A stretch of DNA of 64,000 nucleotides from Epiperipatus broadwayi (lineage: Eukaryota > Onychophora > Udeonychophora > Euonychophora > Peripatidae), in NCBI GenBank assembly GCA_028023455.1, contig JAQFVV010012574.1:667501-731500 (forward strand), given 5' to 3'. Shown piece after piece: positions 35,601 through 47,477 of the stretch; position 1 is the first letter of the stretch, and every line of letters begins with the position of its first letter. The position numbers and the translations under genes were made by a program. The notes beneath the pieces were generated by a model. That model was not told the origin of the DNA. It did not search any database and worked only from the letters and a program-made list of their open reading frames with translations.

Positions 35601-36600
35601 TATTGGTAGTTGTTAACTTTTTGTAAGTCACCATAATCAATCTTTATTTTCATCTTTTGAGAAAATCCACTGAACATTATTTTAGACTTTTTAACATTTA
35701 CTTTTAGTCCTACTTTATCACTTTGATCAGAGTATTCTTACAACATTTCCTAAAGTTCTTAAGCATTATTTGCAAAAATAACTATATCATCTTCGAAATC
35801 TAAATGAATTAAATAATATCCATTTACTGTTACTCCTTTATCTTTCCATTTTAATCCATAAAATACTTCTTGCAGCACTGTTGTAAAAAGTTTTGGAGAT
35901 ATGGCATTACCCATGTCTTATATCCTTCTCAATGTTAACCTTCCTAGTATCATTATGTAATTGCTGCTGTTGCATTTTTTATAAATATTCTTTAGAATAT
36001 GACAATATCCTGGGTCTATATCTTGATGATCCAATGCTTTAACCACTGAAGAAATGTTTATAGAATCTAGTGCCTTGTCATAATCTACAAATGCAAAACA
36101 TAATGGCAACTCATATTAATTGGTCATTTCTATAACCTTTCTCTATACTTGAATATGATCTACTGTCCTAAAACCACATTTAAATCCAGCTTGTTTTTTT
36201 TGGTTGATTGAAATACAATGTTCTCTGTAGACAAGTTGTAATTATCTTGATAAAAATTTTGTATAAAACTGATAAAAGACTGATACTTCTGTAATTTCTA
36301 ATATCTTTTTATCACCTTTTTAAAATATTAATACTGCATTCTTCCAATTATCTGGTACATCTTTATCATTTAGACATTTAATATATAATTTTGTTAAAAA
36401 TTGTTCTATTTCTTCACTTGTTCATTTTATTATATCGATTATAATTACCTGAAACTTTTCTTTTCTTCATAAATTTAAGTGCATGTTTCACTTTTTCACT
36501 TAAAAGCCTGGGCAATTCAGAAGATATAATAGATGTAGGAGATACTTGTTCTTTATTACTATATAATTCTTAATAAAACTCTGTTACCAATTTCATAACA
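35600..36600 (-). pseudogene. LINE copy 2 reverse transcriptase, FEDD variant
   Basis: The frame at 36,109-35,918 carries PLCFAFVDYDKALDSINISS (motif A) and KALDHQDIDPGYCHILKNIY, collinear with copy 1. Further on, after frame changes, the catalytic box reads FEDD (35,797-35,786) in the context HLDFEDDIVIFA, against FADD in related elements. An Ala-to-Glu change beside the catalytic aspartates is likely damaging. Next come KVNVKKSKIMFSGFSQKMKI and NNYQYL, the standard post-catalytic blocks. Confidence 0.8.
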
Positions 36601-36679
36601 TCATCTCTCTTTTTAGTAATAGTTCCATCCTTTTTTTTTATTGCAGAAATGTTTCATACCAAAATGTTGTTTTAAACCC

Positions 36680-37925
36680 TGTGAGACTTTTATATATTCT
36701 CTTCTACAGCTTTCTTTGCTAGTATACAATTATACTTTCTTATATCATTATCAACTCTTTTTCACTTCATTTACAAAATTCAAGATATTCAATCCTTCTT
36801 AATGCATGATTTTCATATATCTTCATATTCCTTCTTTTTTCATAAATTCTCTAGTCTCAGTAGAACTTTTATTGGTCAGTTGCTGTTTTTTTTTTTACCA
36901 GCTATCTTTGTTGCAGTTTTTAAAAGTATATCAGTTATTTTCCTATTAATTTCATTCAAATCTGAATCATGTTCAGAATCTACTAATAGTTGAAAATGAT
37001 TTGCAAATTCTAATTTAAATTCATTAGAATGTTTCTGAAGATTAGAAATATCAACTGTAAATATTGTTTTTCTTAATAATTTTTGTCTCTCTAGTTTTGC
37101 ATTAATACATATCTTACATCTTACTAATCGATAATCACTTCCTGTGTTGAATTTCTTAAGAACAATACAATCTTGGAAATAGGTATTTTCTGTTAGTCAA
37201 AATATAATTCAATTCTGCTGTACCTTTATTTGGAAGCTTCCATGTCTATTTCCTTTTAATATTTTTCTAAAAAAAAAATAATATAAAGTTTTTCTTTTTT
37301 TTACAAACTCCACAAGTTTATGTCCTCACCCATTTCTATTACCATAACCAAATTTACCTACAGCACTTTCATCTTTCATTTGTTTACCAAGTCAAGCATT
37401 AAAGTCTTCCATAGCAATTTTAAAATATTGTTTATTCTGATCAAAAACCTTTTGTACATATAAAAACTTTCTACTACTTCATCCCTATGAGAACTTGTTG
37501 AGGCATAAACCTGAACTATCTGCATATGGTACTGCTATTAAGTTGAATAACTAATCTTGACATTCTGTCCAATATACCATCAATATCCACAATATTATTC
37601 CTCCACTTTTTATTTACAATGACTTCTACTCCACTTGTACTTCTAATATTTGTGCCTTTGTAGAAGAGTAATCATCTATTTTTTAAATCAACTGCCTCTT
37701 CACTTTTTCTTCTAACATCTCAAAGTTCAATAATGTCCCATTCAATATAAGATAGTTCTTCTTCTAATTCTTGCAATCTTCCTTCACATATGTTGTCATC
37801 AATGGCAGCCTGGATTTGCAATCAAGGATTCTTAGCACCTCCATTTTCAGCCACCAACCACTGCCTTGGCTGGAGAATTTACAGTCTTCTGGAAATAAGG
37901 GTTTTGATTTATTTTTATCTGTCAT
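36680..37925 (-). pseudogene. LINE copy 2 endonuclease domain, decayed
   Basis: Starts MTDKNK at 37,925, as in copy 1. In the - strand, fragments equivalent to copy 1 include the leader (S.QGSGWWLK), YIEWDII, DLKN, YAST.SHRDEV, an ALMLDLVNK stretch where GDFNARIG would lie, and a GSDYRLVR-like site where copy 1 has GSDHRLVR. The catalytic histidine in that motif is Tyr. Many frameshifts are present, so no long frame survives. Confidence 0.72.
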
Positions 37926-38237
37926 GATTGTATACATCTGTTAGGAAAAAAATGTTTCATTCACACACATTAATTCTGCATTATCAGGAAACTGAGAAGA
38001 AAGACCATGATGTTTCTTGATCTTAAACTCAGACATAAAAAGCCAATAAATTCACATCACTGGCTAATGCATGTTGGTGAACTGCCCATCCATGTCTATA
38101 TACTATATAAATATCTGTATAGTAGTAACAGCTGCAATGACAGGAATGTATGGAGTGGACATTAGGAATTTGTCCTGCTTGATTAAGGTCTACAAAAAAA
38201 CTCAAAGATTCTCAGTTAATAGCAAACTTCTTTCTGA

Positions 38238-38520
38238 AGCTATAATGGCAGAAAACAATAGAATTGATTAAATTTATTGATTATTGATTTTCCTGCAAGC
38301 TTTTTTAATTTTACAATTCTGAACATAATATATTTATTTAGGGTTTTAATAACTGCATCTTGCAATGTATCTGAATCATCATGAGAAAAAATTAAATCAA
38401 TGGAACAATTATAAAAAATTGGCCTGAGTAAAAAATAAAACTTGTATTGAACATTTGCAAGAAACAGTTTTAGATAATGAAAGAAAAAGTTGGCATGAAG
38501 TTATAAAAATAATTGTTATA
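38238..38520 (+). pseudogene. hAT transposase zinc-finger segment (ZMYM1/TTF-type)
   Basis: Immediately beyond the LINE 5' end the + strand resumes as hAT: an NG.K-like stretch (expected 'NGE..R.WL'), then FSCKLF (expected FC..CKLF of the TTF-type zinc finger), NSEHNIFI, GFNN (expected GF.DW), and LNHHEKKLNQWNNYKKLA, matching 'HE.S..H...'. It continues CIEHLQETVLDNERKSWHEV and IKIIV (expected 'E...W..VL.RII'). It is cut exactly where the fold-back element begins. Stops occur in three places. Confidence 0.75.
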
Positions 38521-38855
38521 GATCAGCCTTTCAAGCTAATTGTGCATGCATCTTCTGCGAGTGTTAAATAATAAATGAATACTTCACTCTACAATACAAG
38601 ATATAGTATTTCACCGATGTCATTCATTCCAACATCATAGATAGTAATTTAAAGTGAGAATTCTACTCTCACGCTTTACTCAACAGTACTTCAGATTTGC
38701 TCATATAAAAGAATTTGAGTCGTAGGAATAAGAGGATTCCTTTTATTCCTGCACAAATACTATATCTTGTATTGTAGAGTGAAGTATTCATTTATTATTT
38801 AACACTCGCAGAAGACGCATGCACAATTAGCTTGAAAGGCTGATCTTTGAATGTA
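38521..38855. mobile_element. Fold-back (MITE-like) element with 90 bp near-perfect arms
   Basis: Left arm 38,521-38,610 and right arm 38,756-38,845 are reverse complements with one mismatch in 90. They flank a 145 bp centre, itself with a short palindrome (AGGAATAA/TTATTCCT). The partial copy at 28,589 extends homology about 10 bp beyond the right arm. It encodes nothing and sits inside the hAT relic. The near-identity of the arms suggests recent origin or gene conversion between them. Confidence 0.88.
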
Positions 38856-38859
38856 TACA

Positions 38860-39509
38860 ATTGTATGCATAGCATCATATAAAAATAAATGCTTATTTAA
38901 AAATAATTTTTGTAATGCAGTTCTTAAGAAACATAATTTACTCTTCATGATAAAAGTAATAAACTTTGTGATTACAAATGTTAAAAAAGTTTGAACCTTT
39001 TATATTGGAACACATGTGATGGGTAGCTAATGATCCTGACTTTAAAAATATGCTCTGCTATTTAGAAAACAAATGAAATACTTTATTGACATTAAATATT
39101 ATAAATAACATTATTAACATGTGTCAACAAAACAAATATTTTTTAATTATTTTAAATTGTATTTCAGATGTATCATATACTAAAAAAATAAGCATGGTGG
39201 TCAGATTAGGGATATAAAAGTGTTGAAATATATTTTTTAGTATTTTATCCAATATTAGATGCCATATGAATCTGATTTATAATGCTGCTTATTGATTTAC
39301 TGAATAAATTAAATTTAGGCATAAATAACTTAAGAAAGCAGGGCTGTGATAATGGCTCTAATATGTGTGGCAAAAATATAAGCTTACAATAAAGAATTTT
39401 ATATTTAAATCCCCAATGCATTTTATATCCTGTGTTCAAATCATAGTATAAACCTGATAGTTAATGATGCTATAAATATCAGTCATGAAACTATTGGGTT
39501 TCTTTGATA
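38860..39509. other. Unresolved segment between hAT pieces
   Basis: About 650 bp in which part of the hAT transposase would be expected. I could not recognise a confident transposase block, so it may be too decayed or replaced. Confidence 0.4.
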
Positions 39510-40440
39510 TAGGACAAGAGTTATATATTTTTAACTTTTGTTTACTTATGGAATATTTTAACTACTCTTGTAACTGATTTAATTTTAAAGTCATTATTTG
39601 AAACACGGTGGTCAAGCAGAATTGATCTCATGAAACCTCTTCATAAATATTTACCTGAATTGTATGATGCTTTATTTGAAATTTATGAGGACTTTTCAAA
39701 ACTGGACAAAGAATCCAAATATTATTTACATTTATCTGTTGTATTAGAGTTTGGTATGATACTTTAAATAAAGTGAATTTGTCAGCAAAATACTGCAGTC
39801 TTTGTCTATGAATATCCTACTTGCTTTAAATGCATTGAATGATTTAAATCAATTTTTAAATAATTATAAGTCTGATGAAACTTTCAAAAAAATTGTAGAA
39901 ATCTTAAAACAAATTACAGCAAAATGTAATAGTAGACCCCTAAGGCAATGTAAAAAGATAATACAATTTGATAGTGAATATGCAAATGAAAATATAATAG
40001 ATCTCCAAATTTTATTTAAAACAATTTTTTTTTCTCTGCATAATAGAGCAAACATTACAATCTTTGCCAAAAAAATTTAAATTTACTAAAAGACATATGA
40101 AACATACGAATTCATTTCAGTTTTTGTATTTGTTAAATACTTCGTAAAATAAAGAATATTTATTATTTTGGTGTAAAAGGTTGTGACAAAAATTAACACA
40201 TAAGAATCATCCAGACAGTATGTGAAAAATATTTAAAATATATATGATAACAGTATATTTATTTGAAAAACTTTGCTCTTTAGTTTCTTTGTCATTAAAT
40301 GACCCTCTTCTAATCTTAAAATTCTTAAAAATTACTTGTGCTCTACAATAGTACATGAAAGAGTACCAAATCTTCCATTATATTAATAGAGCCAGATATT
40401 TTAAATCAACTTGATATACTTAATAGTATTTGAAAGTTTT
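39510..40440 (+). pseudogene. hAT transposase catalytic and dimerisation segment (ZMYM1/TTF-type)
   Basis: The conserved LKSLFETRWSSRIDLMKPLH lies at about 39,588-39,650, with the TRW motif diagnostic of this hAT group. After a frameshift comes the open frame 39,802-40,080 (MSMNILLALNALNDLNQFLN, later CKKIIQFDSEYANENIIDLQ). Next, in another frame, are LPKKFKFTKRHMKHTNSFQF. The hAT C-terminal dimerisation domain is at about 40,280-40,435: SNLKILKNYLCSTIVHERV, then IEPDILNQLDILNSI, equivalent to 'ERSFSKLK.IK..LRSTM.QERL' and 'IE..I...LD...II'. The ERSF arginine region is lost. Confidence 0.82.
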
Positions 40441-42865
40441 CATTAATGGAAAACTAAAAAAAGTTCAATTTACTAGGTGATTTTTCTTTTTGTTTAAATA
40501 TTTATTTACCTATTTCTTTATCCAATAAGGTTTAATATTGTTTCTATTTTATATATTTGTAAGTTTATTTATTACTTATTTATATCTTAACAAAGTACAA
40601 ATAACGAAATGATTTCTTGCCAAATAAAATATAGTTAGTTCAATTTCATACCAATAAATATTTAATACTTTTGTTTTTATAAGACTTGCAAGTTTATCCA
40701 TTAATTTATATAAAACTATAATATATATTGTTGTAATTAATAATTTGTTAAGCATATACTCATTACGTAATATATATTAAGGCTATAACCGTAAGACTAT
40801 GCACCTAGATGCGACAGTAGGGACCTCTACAAATCTTAACACAAGATTAACGACTTTAAAAGACAAGAGCGACCCTCTTATCTTCGACCTACTTTCTAAT
40901 TATATAGGTGAATCTAAGGCATTCTGATTTGAGAGCATGGGTATAATTTACAAATAATCTTCTTGCCAAATAACATAAATTACCAGAAATTACATAAAAA
41001 CATATATATAAAAAGGGAAGTATTCAAAAAGGATACAGAAACAAAAAAATAACTTGAGGTTGTTTTTTGTTTCCTTCTTGTATAGTTACTGTTTTTATAC
41101 ATTTTATACATTTCTGTTTTTGTTCAACAACTTATAATTAATATAATTCATATTTTATTTTTACTTACTGATTATTAAAGGATTTTTTATTGGGGGAGGG
41201 GTATAGGAGCCCTAACTAATGTTTTACACACAAGTATCAGACACTACTGGCACACCACTGATTGCATTAAAAATAATTTTATCATTTTTCTACAGCAACA
41301 GTGTACTGCAAATTCTTATAAATACATTCATTATTCTTCATGTAGTTTATATTTTCAATGTTTGTAGATGCTTTTTTTTATGCAGTTTAAAATGACATTT
41401 TTACTGTTAGCATGAACACAGTCATTTATCATCAATACCATTGTTTATCAGTGCTTAATAAACACAAATCATTATTTGTGTAGTATTATTACTACCACTG
41501 CTATTATTATCATTACTATTACTATTAGATTCATTCAAATCAATGATCTGGAAATCATATGGCTAGCATTTTTCGAAACGATTTACCATTTACAGTAATC
41601 ACTTCATATCCATAACATTTAACTCCAAACTTTATCAAGAATATTAAAATTTAGAGATAGTTGCGACTTATATAATATGCATTATTAACAAACATATTTA
41701 TAATGTTGACTTTTTCATATGATTATGCACTATACACACACACACACACACCTATAATACACTTTCATTGTTAAAAATCAAACAAAAATATATATCAAAA
41801 TAATTTCCAAAAAAAATTATGTATTTTAATAATAAAGTTAATATCTTATTTTTTTCTTCTACAAATAAAACAAAAGAAAAAATAGTAATAGCTAAAAATT
41901 AAAAATCTTTATTTCTTTCCCTCTTTCTTTTAAATGGCCGGTATTATAAAAAAATAATGTTTTGGTTTTTTAAAAAAAAAAATTGATTTTACTAAGTAAA
42001 ATAAATAACAAAATAAGTTGCTTCCTTGGAAATGACAAAATGCAACTATAACATCAAAACCAACAAATTTATAAACATTTTCTAATGCTCAAATACAGAC
42101 ATATGTGAAATACTAATTTAACAAATATTTTTACATTTATATTTTTTTTATTTATGTATTTCCATATAAGTCAATATGTAAATGTGATAATTTTATATAC
42201 GTTTTTATTGTAAATAAATTTATGTTATAGTAAATTAATAATTTTAAAATTTTACTGAAAAAGATCACATCAACTACTTATGATGTTTTTGAGGCACCTA
42301 CTAGTTGGAATATGCATTAAAAAATAAAATTTAGAAAATTTGAATTTTCGAAATTAATTTTTATTTTTTACTTCTATTTATTTTATATTTTGTTTAAATC
42401 ATATTTAACTAGAATCACGGGTAATGTTATCCCAGATATAGTAAGACTACTGTATTTTTTTTAGGTTTGTCAAAAATTCATAATATATGATGATAAAATA
42501 CATCTATTTTATTGCTGGTTAACCTTTTCTTTATCATCAACTTTCACAAGTATTACAATTCAATAAGTAAGTTTGTCTTATAATACAGCAGTAAAATAGA
42601 TTGACTTATAATTTGACCATGTTAGAATAATTTCAATCCGAATATTTGTGCTTAATTGCTGATTGTGGAATTCTCAATTTTTTTTTTATAAACGTTGTAG
42701 TTCAAGAGTCATAGTCTTATTTAAATGAGACAAATAAAAAAAATGAAGGCAATATAAAAATAAAGTAATAAAAAAATAAAGATCTGTATTTTTTTAATTA
42801 CTAATTCATTTTTGTTTTATATAAATGAATTTTCTTAATAATCGCAGTTACTATTATATACATAT
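40441..42865. other. AT-rich non-coding tract
   Basis: No gene recognised. It contains an (AC)n run (41,734-41,751), a G-rich patch at 41,190-41,205 and the repeat at 40,760-40,850. Confidence 0.5.
40760..40850 (-). repeat. Second copy of the TAGAGGTCCCTACT repeat
   Basis: The reverse complement matches 18,800-18,900 over about 90 bp with scattered differences, including TTGTAGAGGTCCCTACTGTC and the downstream TGCATA and GGTTATAGCCT words. Confidence 0.6.
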
Positions 42866-43115
42866 GTAATAACAATATAAATAATAAATACAATGGTAAT
42901 TAAATATAATATACAGTCTTTCAATTCATAGAAATACTTTTGATTAATTTATTCACCCTCTTCAACTGCTGTTGAATAAATAAATAAAAATAATACAAAA
43001 TAAAAATATTTTTTTATAAATTGTAATAATAAATAAACTGAAAGTATTTCTGCAGATTAAAAGAGTGTATATTAGACTTAATTATCATTGTATTTAATAT
43101 TTATATTGTTATTAC
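42866..43115. repeat. Imperfect inverted repeat, about 88 bp arms
   Basis: Left arm 42,866-42,953 pairs with right arm 43,028-43,115. Both outer ends read GTAATAACAATATAAATA on their own strand and both inner ends contain AGAAATACTTT. The loop is about 74 bp. Related AT-rich words recur to about 43,520, so it may be part of a larger rearranged repeat. Confidence 0.78.
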
Positions 43116-43151
43116 AATCTTTTTAATTAATTAATGGAAGTTTCATTTGTA

Positions 43152-43173
43152 ATATATATATATATATATATAT
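43152..43173. repeat. (AT)n microsatellite
   Basis: Eleven AT units just outside the inverted repeat. Confidence 0.9.
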
Positions 43174-44415
43174 TGAAACTATATGGTTTATATGAAAGTT
43201 GAAGAATGTTTAAAATAAAAAAAATAAAAACAAAAGCTATATTATTATTGTTATTGTTTAACAAAATTCATTGAAGTATAGTTAATAGAGAATGGTAATA
43301 CATATTGGTTAAGGATAAATAACATGGTCAAAGTGCAATGTGTGTACAAATTATAATAAATAAATAATTATATATTAAGAAGTATACACATCAATATTAA
43401 AATATTGTATATAAAATTAATATTTTTGTTAGAATAAATAATAAAAAAATATATATTTGTTATTTTAGATTATTTATTTATTATTACAATTTATAAAAAG
43501 TATTTTTTTCATTGATTATCTTTATTTAAATAAATTAGTTGATTTATAAGAATGCTAGACATAAGGGAGGAAAACTAATAAAATTTATTGAAATTATTGC
43601 CTGGTGGTTTTTTTGGGATAAAATCAAGTAAGAAGAATGCATTGAACTGAATAATATATATTTAAATTCTCCTGTTTTTAAAACTGAACTGTTTTATAAT
43701 CATACATATTAGTAATCAGAAATTAAAAAACATGGATTGCTAAACAAATAAGTTAGATGTTTGTCCCCTCATTTTCTATAACATTTCCTGGGAAATTGGA
43801 TGAAGGAGTTATCATGAAATAATTAAATTATACAACAAATCTCTCTCTTTAAAATTAATGCCATGGCTTAGTGAAGTAGGAATTATACAACTCAACTCTC
43901 TCTTCAAAACTAAAAAAAATCTAACATGGAATAATTATCGTGTAATACAAATTTCTCACTTCAAAATTAATGGATATATCATAAGTTATAATACTTTTGA
44001 ACAACAAGGAAGTAAAAGGATAAAAAATATTGTCTAAAAACAAAGAAATTTGAAGTTAATGTTTACTAACAATCAATAGGAGCCCCAAAAAAACAAATAC
44101 ATGAAGACATTAGCAATTTTTAGTCAAAATCCCATTAGCCAAGGCAAATAAAAAAAATGGGAATATTATTATTTTTAATCTATAAAAAATAATTTCCCAA
44201 TGAATTCTTTATAAAGTAATTTTAATAATGCTTGTGTTTAAAAAATATTAATAGTAGAAAAATATTAATTAATGCTTAATATGCATATGTTAATCAATTA
44301 TAAAGATGTTTGTTTTGATTAAGTTATTTTTTATTAATACACATGCATATAAAAACCTTTAATCAAAAAAAACAATTATAAACATTGACTATATATACTT
44401 TAAATAGGTATAACT

Positions 44416-44502
44416 TGAAACAGAGTAGAAATATATATTTTTAATCTTTATCTTGGAGGAGAATTGTCAACTCTTAATGAGATATATTTCTGCTCTGTTT
44501 CA
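44416..44502. repeat. Short inverted repeat (GAAACAGAG arms)
   Basis: TGAAACAGAGTAGAAATATAT at 44,416-44,436 is mirrored by ATATATTTCTGCTCTGTTTCA at 44,482-44,502 with one mismatch and a 45 bp loop. Its fold-back form resembles a small MITE. No target duplication was identified. Confidence 0.75.
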
Positions 44503-47187
44503 CAAATATAATAATCCACGCAAAAACACAATCTAAATTGTAAATAATAACTTTGTCAAATTAAGTCAATTATTATATATATATATAAAAATACTAATAA
44601 GGTTTTTGAAATGCTATTTCATAATATTCCATCAGTTTGATTGTTTAAAATGCATAAAATATTCTTCTTAAAATTGTAAAATTATTATTGAAAGTAGATA
44701 AAGAGTATATTTATTAATTTATTGTACTTATTATTCTTATTTAGTGTATTAATTATAACAATCATAATATATATTTTGTATGAAAATTATTATTGTTATC
44801 ATTTATCATGGTGTTCTTCATCTCTATATTTAATTCTCTATTTTATTTTGGAATTAATGCAAAATCTATCAATATAGGTATTGCATTTGGGTTTGTTGCT
44901 TCTATTCATTGTGTTACTCTTATTTTAATATTCTAATATAAAGGTTTAAAGTATTCAAATTTTTACATGCTTCTTAATTACAGGTCATAAGATCACTGTA
45001 ACTGGATTAATCAGTGACATCCATATAATTGTACAATAAATATCTGGCTTGTATGGTTCTTATCCTCATCATTATCAAATTATAAATATACGTTGCTATG
45101 CCTCATTTCCATGCTTTTATTTATTTATTTATTCTATTACAATATATATATATATATGGTATAGTAGTAGCACATCTTTATTCCATACCTATAATCTGGA
45201 GTTCAAATCCGGTTCTTATAAATTTTGAGACTTTTTTAAACTTTCAAATTTTTTTTTCAAATAACACAGGTCATGGCTCAATCAACTAAGCATCCTTTAT
45301 TGGTCAGTAAATAAGTATCTACCTATTTTTAGCTGAAGTGTAAGAATGGAAAACTGCTCAAATTCTTAACATAGTGACTGGTAAGCTTGATGCATGCCCT
45401 TTACTTCACTATTCCTTACTAGAAACTGATTTAAAGGTCTATATCCTGCAATGGACTCTTTAAAGGTTATTTACCTTTGTATTAAGTAAATGAAATTTTA
45501 AATAAATAGTGGTTCTTTTTCCTTTATTTGTTACTTCATATAAAAGAAAGAGAGGGAGGGGGATATACATGAGAATAAATTTACTAATAATATGCAGCAA
45601 TTGTCTTCTTAGTAAGTTATTAATAAATGCAATAACTTTTAAAAAATATTTTAATATAGGTTAAGCCATTAATACCCATAGACATGTACACATATTTTTT
45701 TCCTAAAGGCAAATAGAGTAACCAAGCAACATATAATATTGTGATCAAAGATAACACTTGATCTTTTTTGGCAGGAGTTTGCCACAGCTTGCTACATCCC
45801 TTAACACAATTAATTTTAGAATATCAATATTTAAAGATTTTTCGCAAAGTTCAATGAGTCTTAAATACCAATTAATATAATCAGACATTCATATGTATAT
45901 ACACACACACTTTAAGAATTCACTTACAATCATGAAAGTATGACGGATATCAATTAACATGATTAAACATATATATATACACACACAGTTTAAAAATACA
46001 TTTACAACTATGAATGAATGACGCATATAAATAAACCATACTTAATTAAATAAAATACTGTATTTGAATCCTTTTTGGAAGCATTTCAATGTCATATTTA
46101 GAAGTAAAAGGAAATTAATGAAGTAAACTTTATTTTAATTTAAAAATTAAATCAATTGGATAATAAGAAAGATAATTATTTTTATAGGTAAGAATAGTCA
46201 TTAATAAGATGCAATCTAAAACCAAAATTTAAACAAATGAATAATAATAAAAATTCCAATACTATAGTAGCTCAAGATAAAGCAATTCATTTTATATTAT
46301 ATACTTCTTAATCGATGAAATTAAAAGGCTATTCATCTGCACAAATGAAATATCACACTAATGGTGAGTAATTCGATCTTGTCTTGTTTGTTTGTTGTTA
46401 TTTTTTAAGACAGTCTGCATCAGCATTCCTTTCTCTTAATTTTGGATTGACTATTGTTAACACATTTGTTTAAGGACTGTAATGATATATCATCCTCGCA
46501 ATACTATTTTTTACTCCGAATTACTTTCATTAATTTTTTTAAAAATCCAACATCACTCAATTTTAGGACTTACTCATTGTTTTACTTAATCTTTTTCTAT
46601 CAGATGATTACATATATTTCTTAATATTTCTCTATTTAGAAGATCTTTGTGATGTATTTTTTAAAAAACATTCAAACCCATGTTTGAAAAGAGATATCTC
46701 AAAAAAATTACTTATTATTGTTATACACTCTTTTTTTTTACAGTTGCATGCATTTCATTGTAATACATAGCTGCTGAATATTTAAATGCATTCAGTTTTT
46801 GTGACTAAAATATAATAAAGAAAGAGTTTATACATTTAGAACATCAAAGGATTTATGATATTCTACGTGTTGCTTAGCACAACATCACCCACATCTGCTA
46901 CTTTCTGACAAATGTTAACTATATTTGTATCTGTTTCCTTTACATTTTTTAGATACAGACTACTCTTAGTCTTTAATTTTAATAATATAAAAAGATTAGC
47001 AAAATTAGAATATGTAATCATTTGTCTCCTATTATGATAATAAATCTTAACAATATTTGTTATTTTTCTGAGCTAGGCTTTTAATACAGTGTATTGTTAT
47101 CAAAGCAAGACTAAAATGGACATTAGCATTTGTGTTAGCAATCCACATATGAATAAACACAAACTAAACTAGTCACTGAATACAATA
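44503..47187. other. AT-rich tract with a possible SINE head near 45.2 kb
   Basis: No gene recognised. Near 45,200 a B-box-like GGAGTTCAAATCCGG follows an (AT)n run, which suggests a tRNA-related SINE fragment of a different family. An A-box was not clearly seen. Confidence 0.4.
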
Positions 47188-47477
47188 ATAGATATTAGCA
47201 TATATTAAATGACCAGTTTTTATTAAGAGAAATGCTATTGACTCATATATTGTTCTTAGAATTAATTATGTTTCAAGCTTCTTTTGTTTTACATTTTTTA
47301 TCATTATTTTCCAAAAAATAATCTTAGTGTCAACAAGTGTAAAAGAATGACCAGATATTTCTCATGGTCTACAAACACTGAGCTATACACCCTATTGCAT
47401 TTAGCTCTGCATAAATATAACAGCCAATAGCATTCCTCTTAACAAAAACTGGTCATTTAATACGTGCTAATATCTAT
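47188..47477. repeat. MITE-like element with about 54 bp terminal inverted repeats
   Basis: The left arm at 47,188-47,241 starts ATAGATATTAGC and the right arm at 47,424-47,477 ends GCTAATATCTAT. The arms share the central AAATGACCAGTTTTT and about 88% identity. The 180 bp interior encodes nothing obvious. No target-site duplication is clear. Confidence 0.75.

Larger units (their letters stand above)
35055..38237 (-). mobile_element. RTE-type LINE copy 2, near full length, inserted in the hAT
   Basis: The same family as the LINE at 836-3,105, read right to left: 5' UTR about 38,237-37,930, endonuclease about 37,925-36,680, RT about 36,600-35,600, C-terminal domain and 3' end to about 35,055. 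It retains the 3' half that copy 1 lacks. The 3' end shows TGATG-rich sequence, as in other RTE elements. It interrupts a hAT transposase reading + on both sides. No clear target-site duplication was identified. Confidence 0.87.
34600..40440 (+). mobile_element. hAT transposon (ZMYM1/TTF-type transposase) split by nested insertions
   Basis: Three + strand segments (34,603-35,050; 38,238-38,520; 39,510-40,440) line up in order with the N-terminal, zinc-finger and catalytic/dimerisation parts of one hAT transposase of the ZMYM1/TTF-type group. Between the first two lies a 3.2 kb LINE on the - strand. After the second lies a fold-back element. The hAT copy is therefore older than both insertions. 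Terminal inverted repeats were not found, so the element ends are uncertain. All segments carry stops and frameshifts. Confidence 0.8.
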
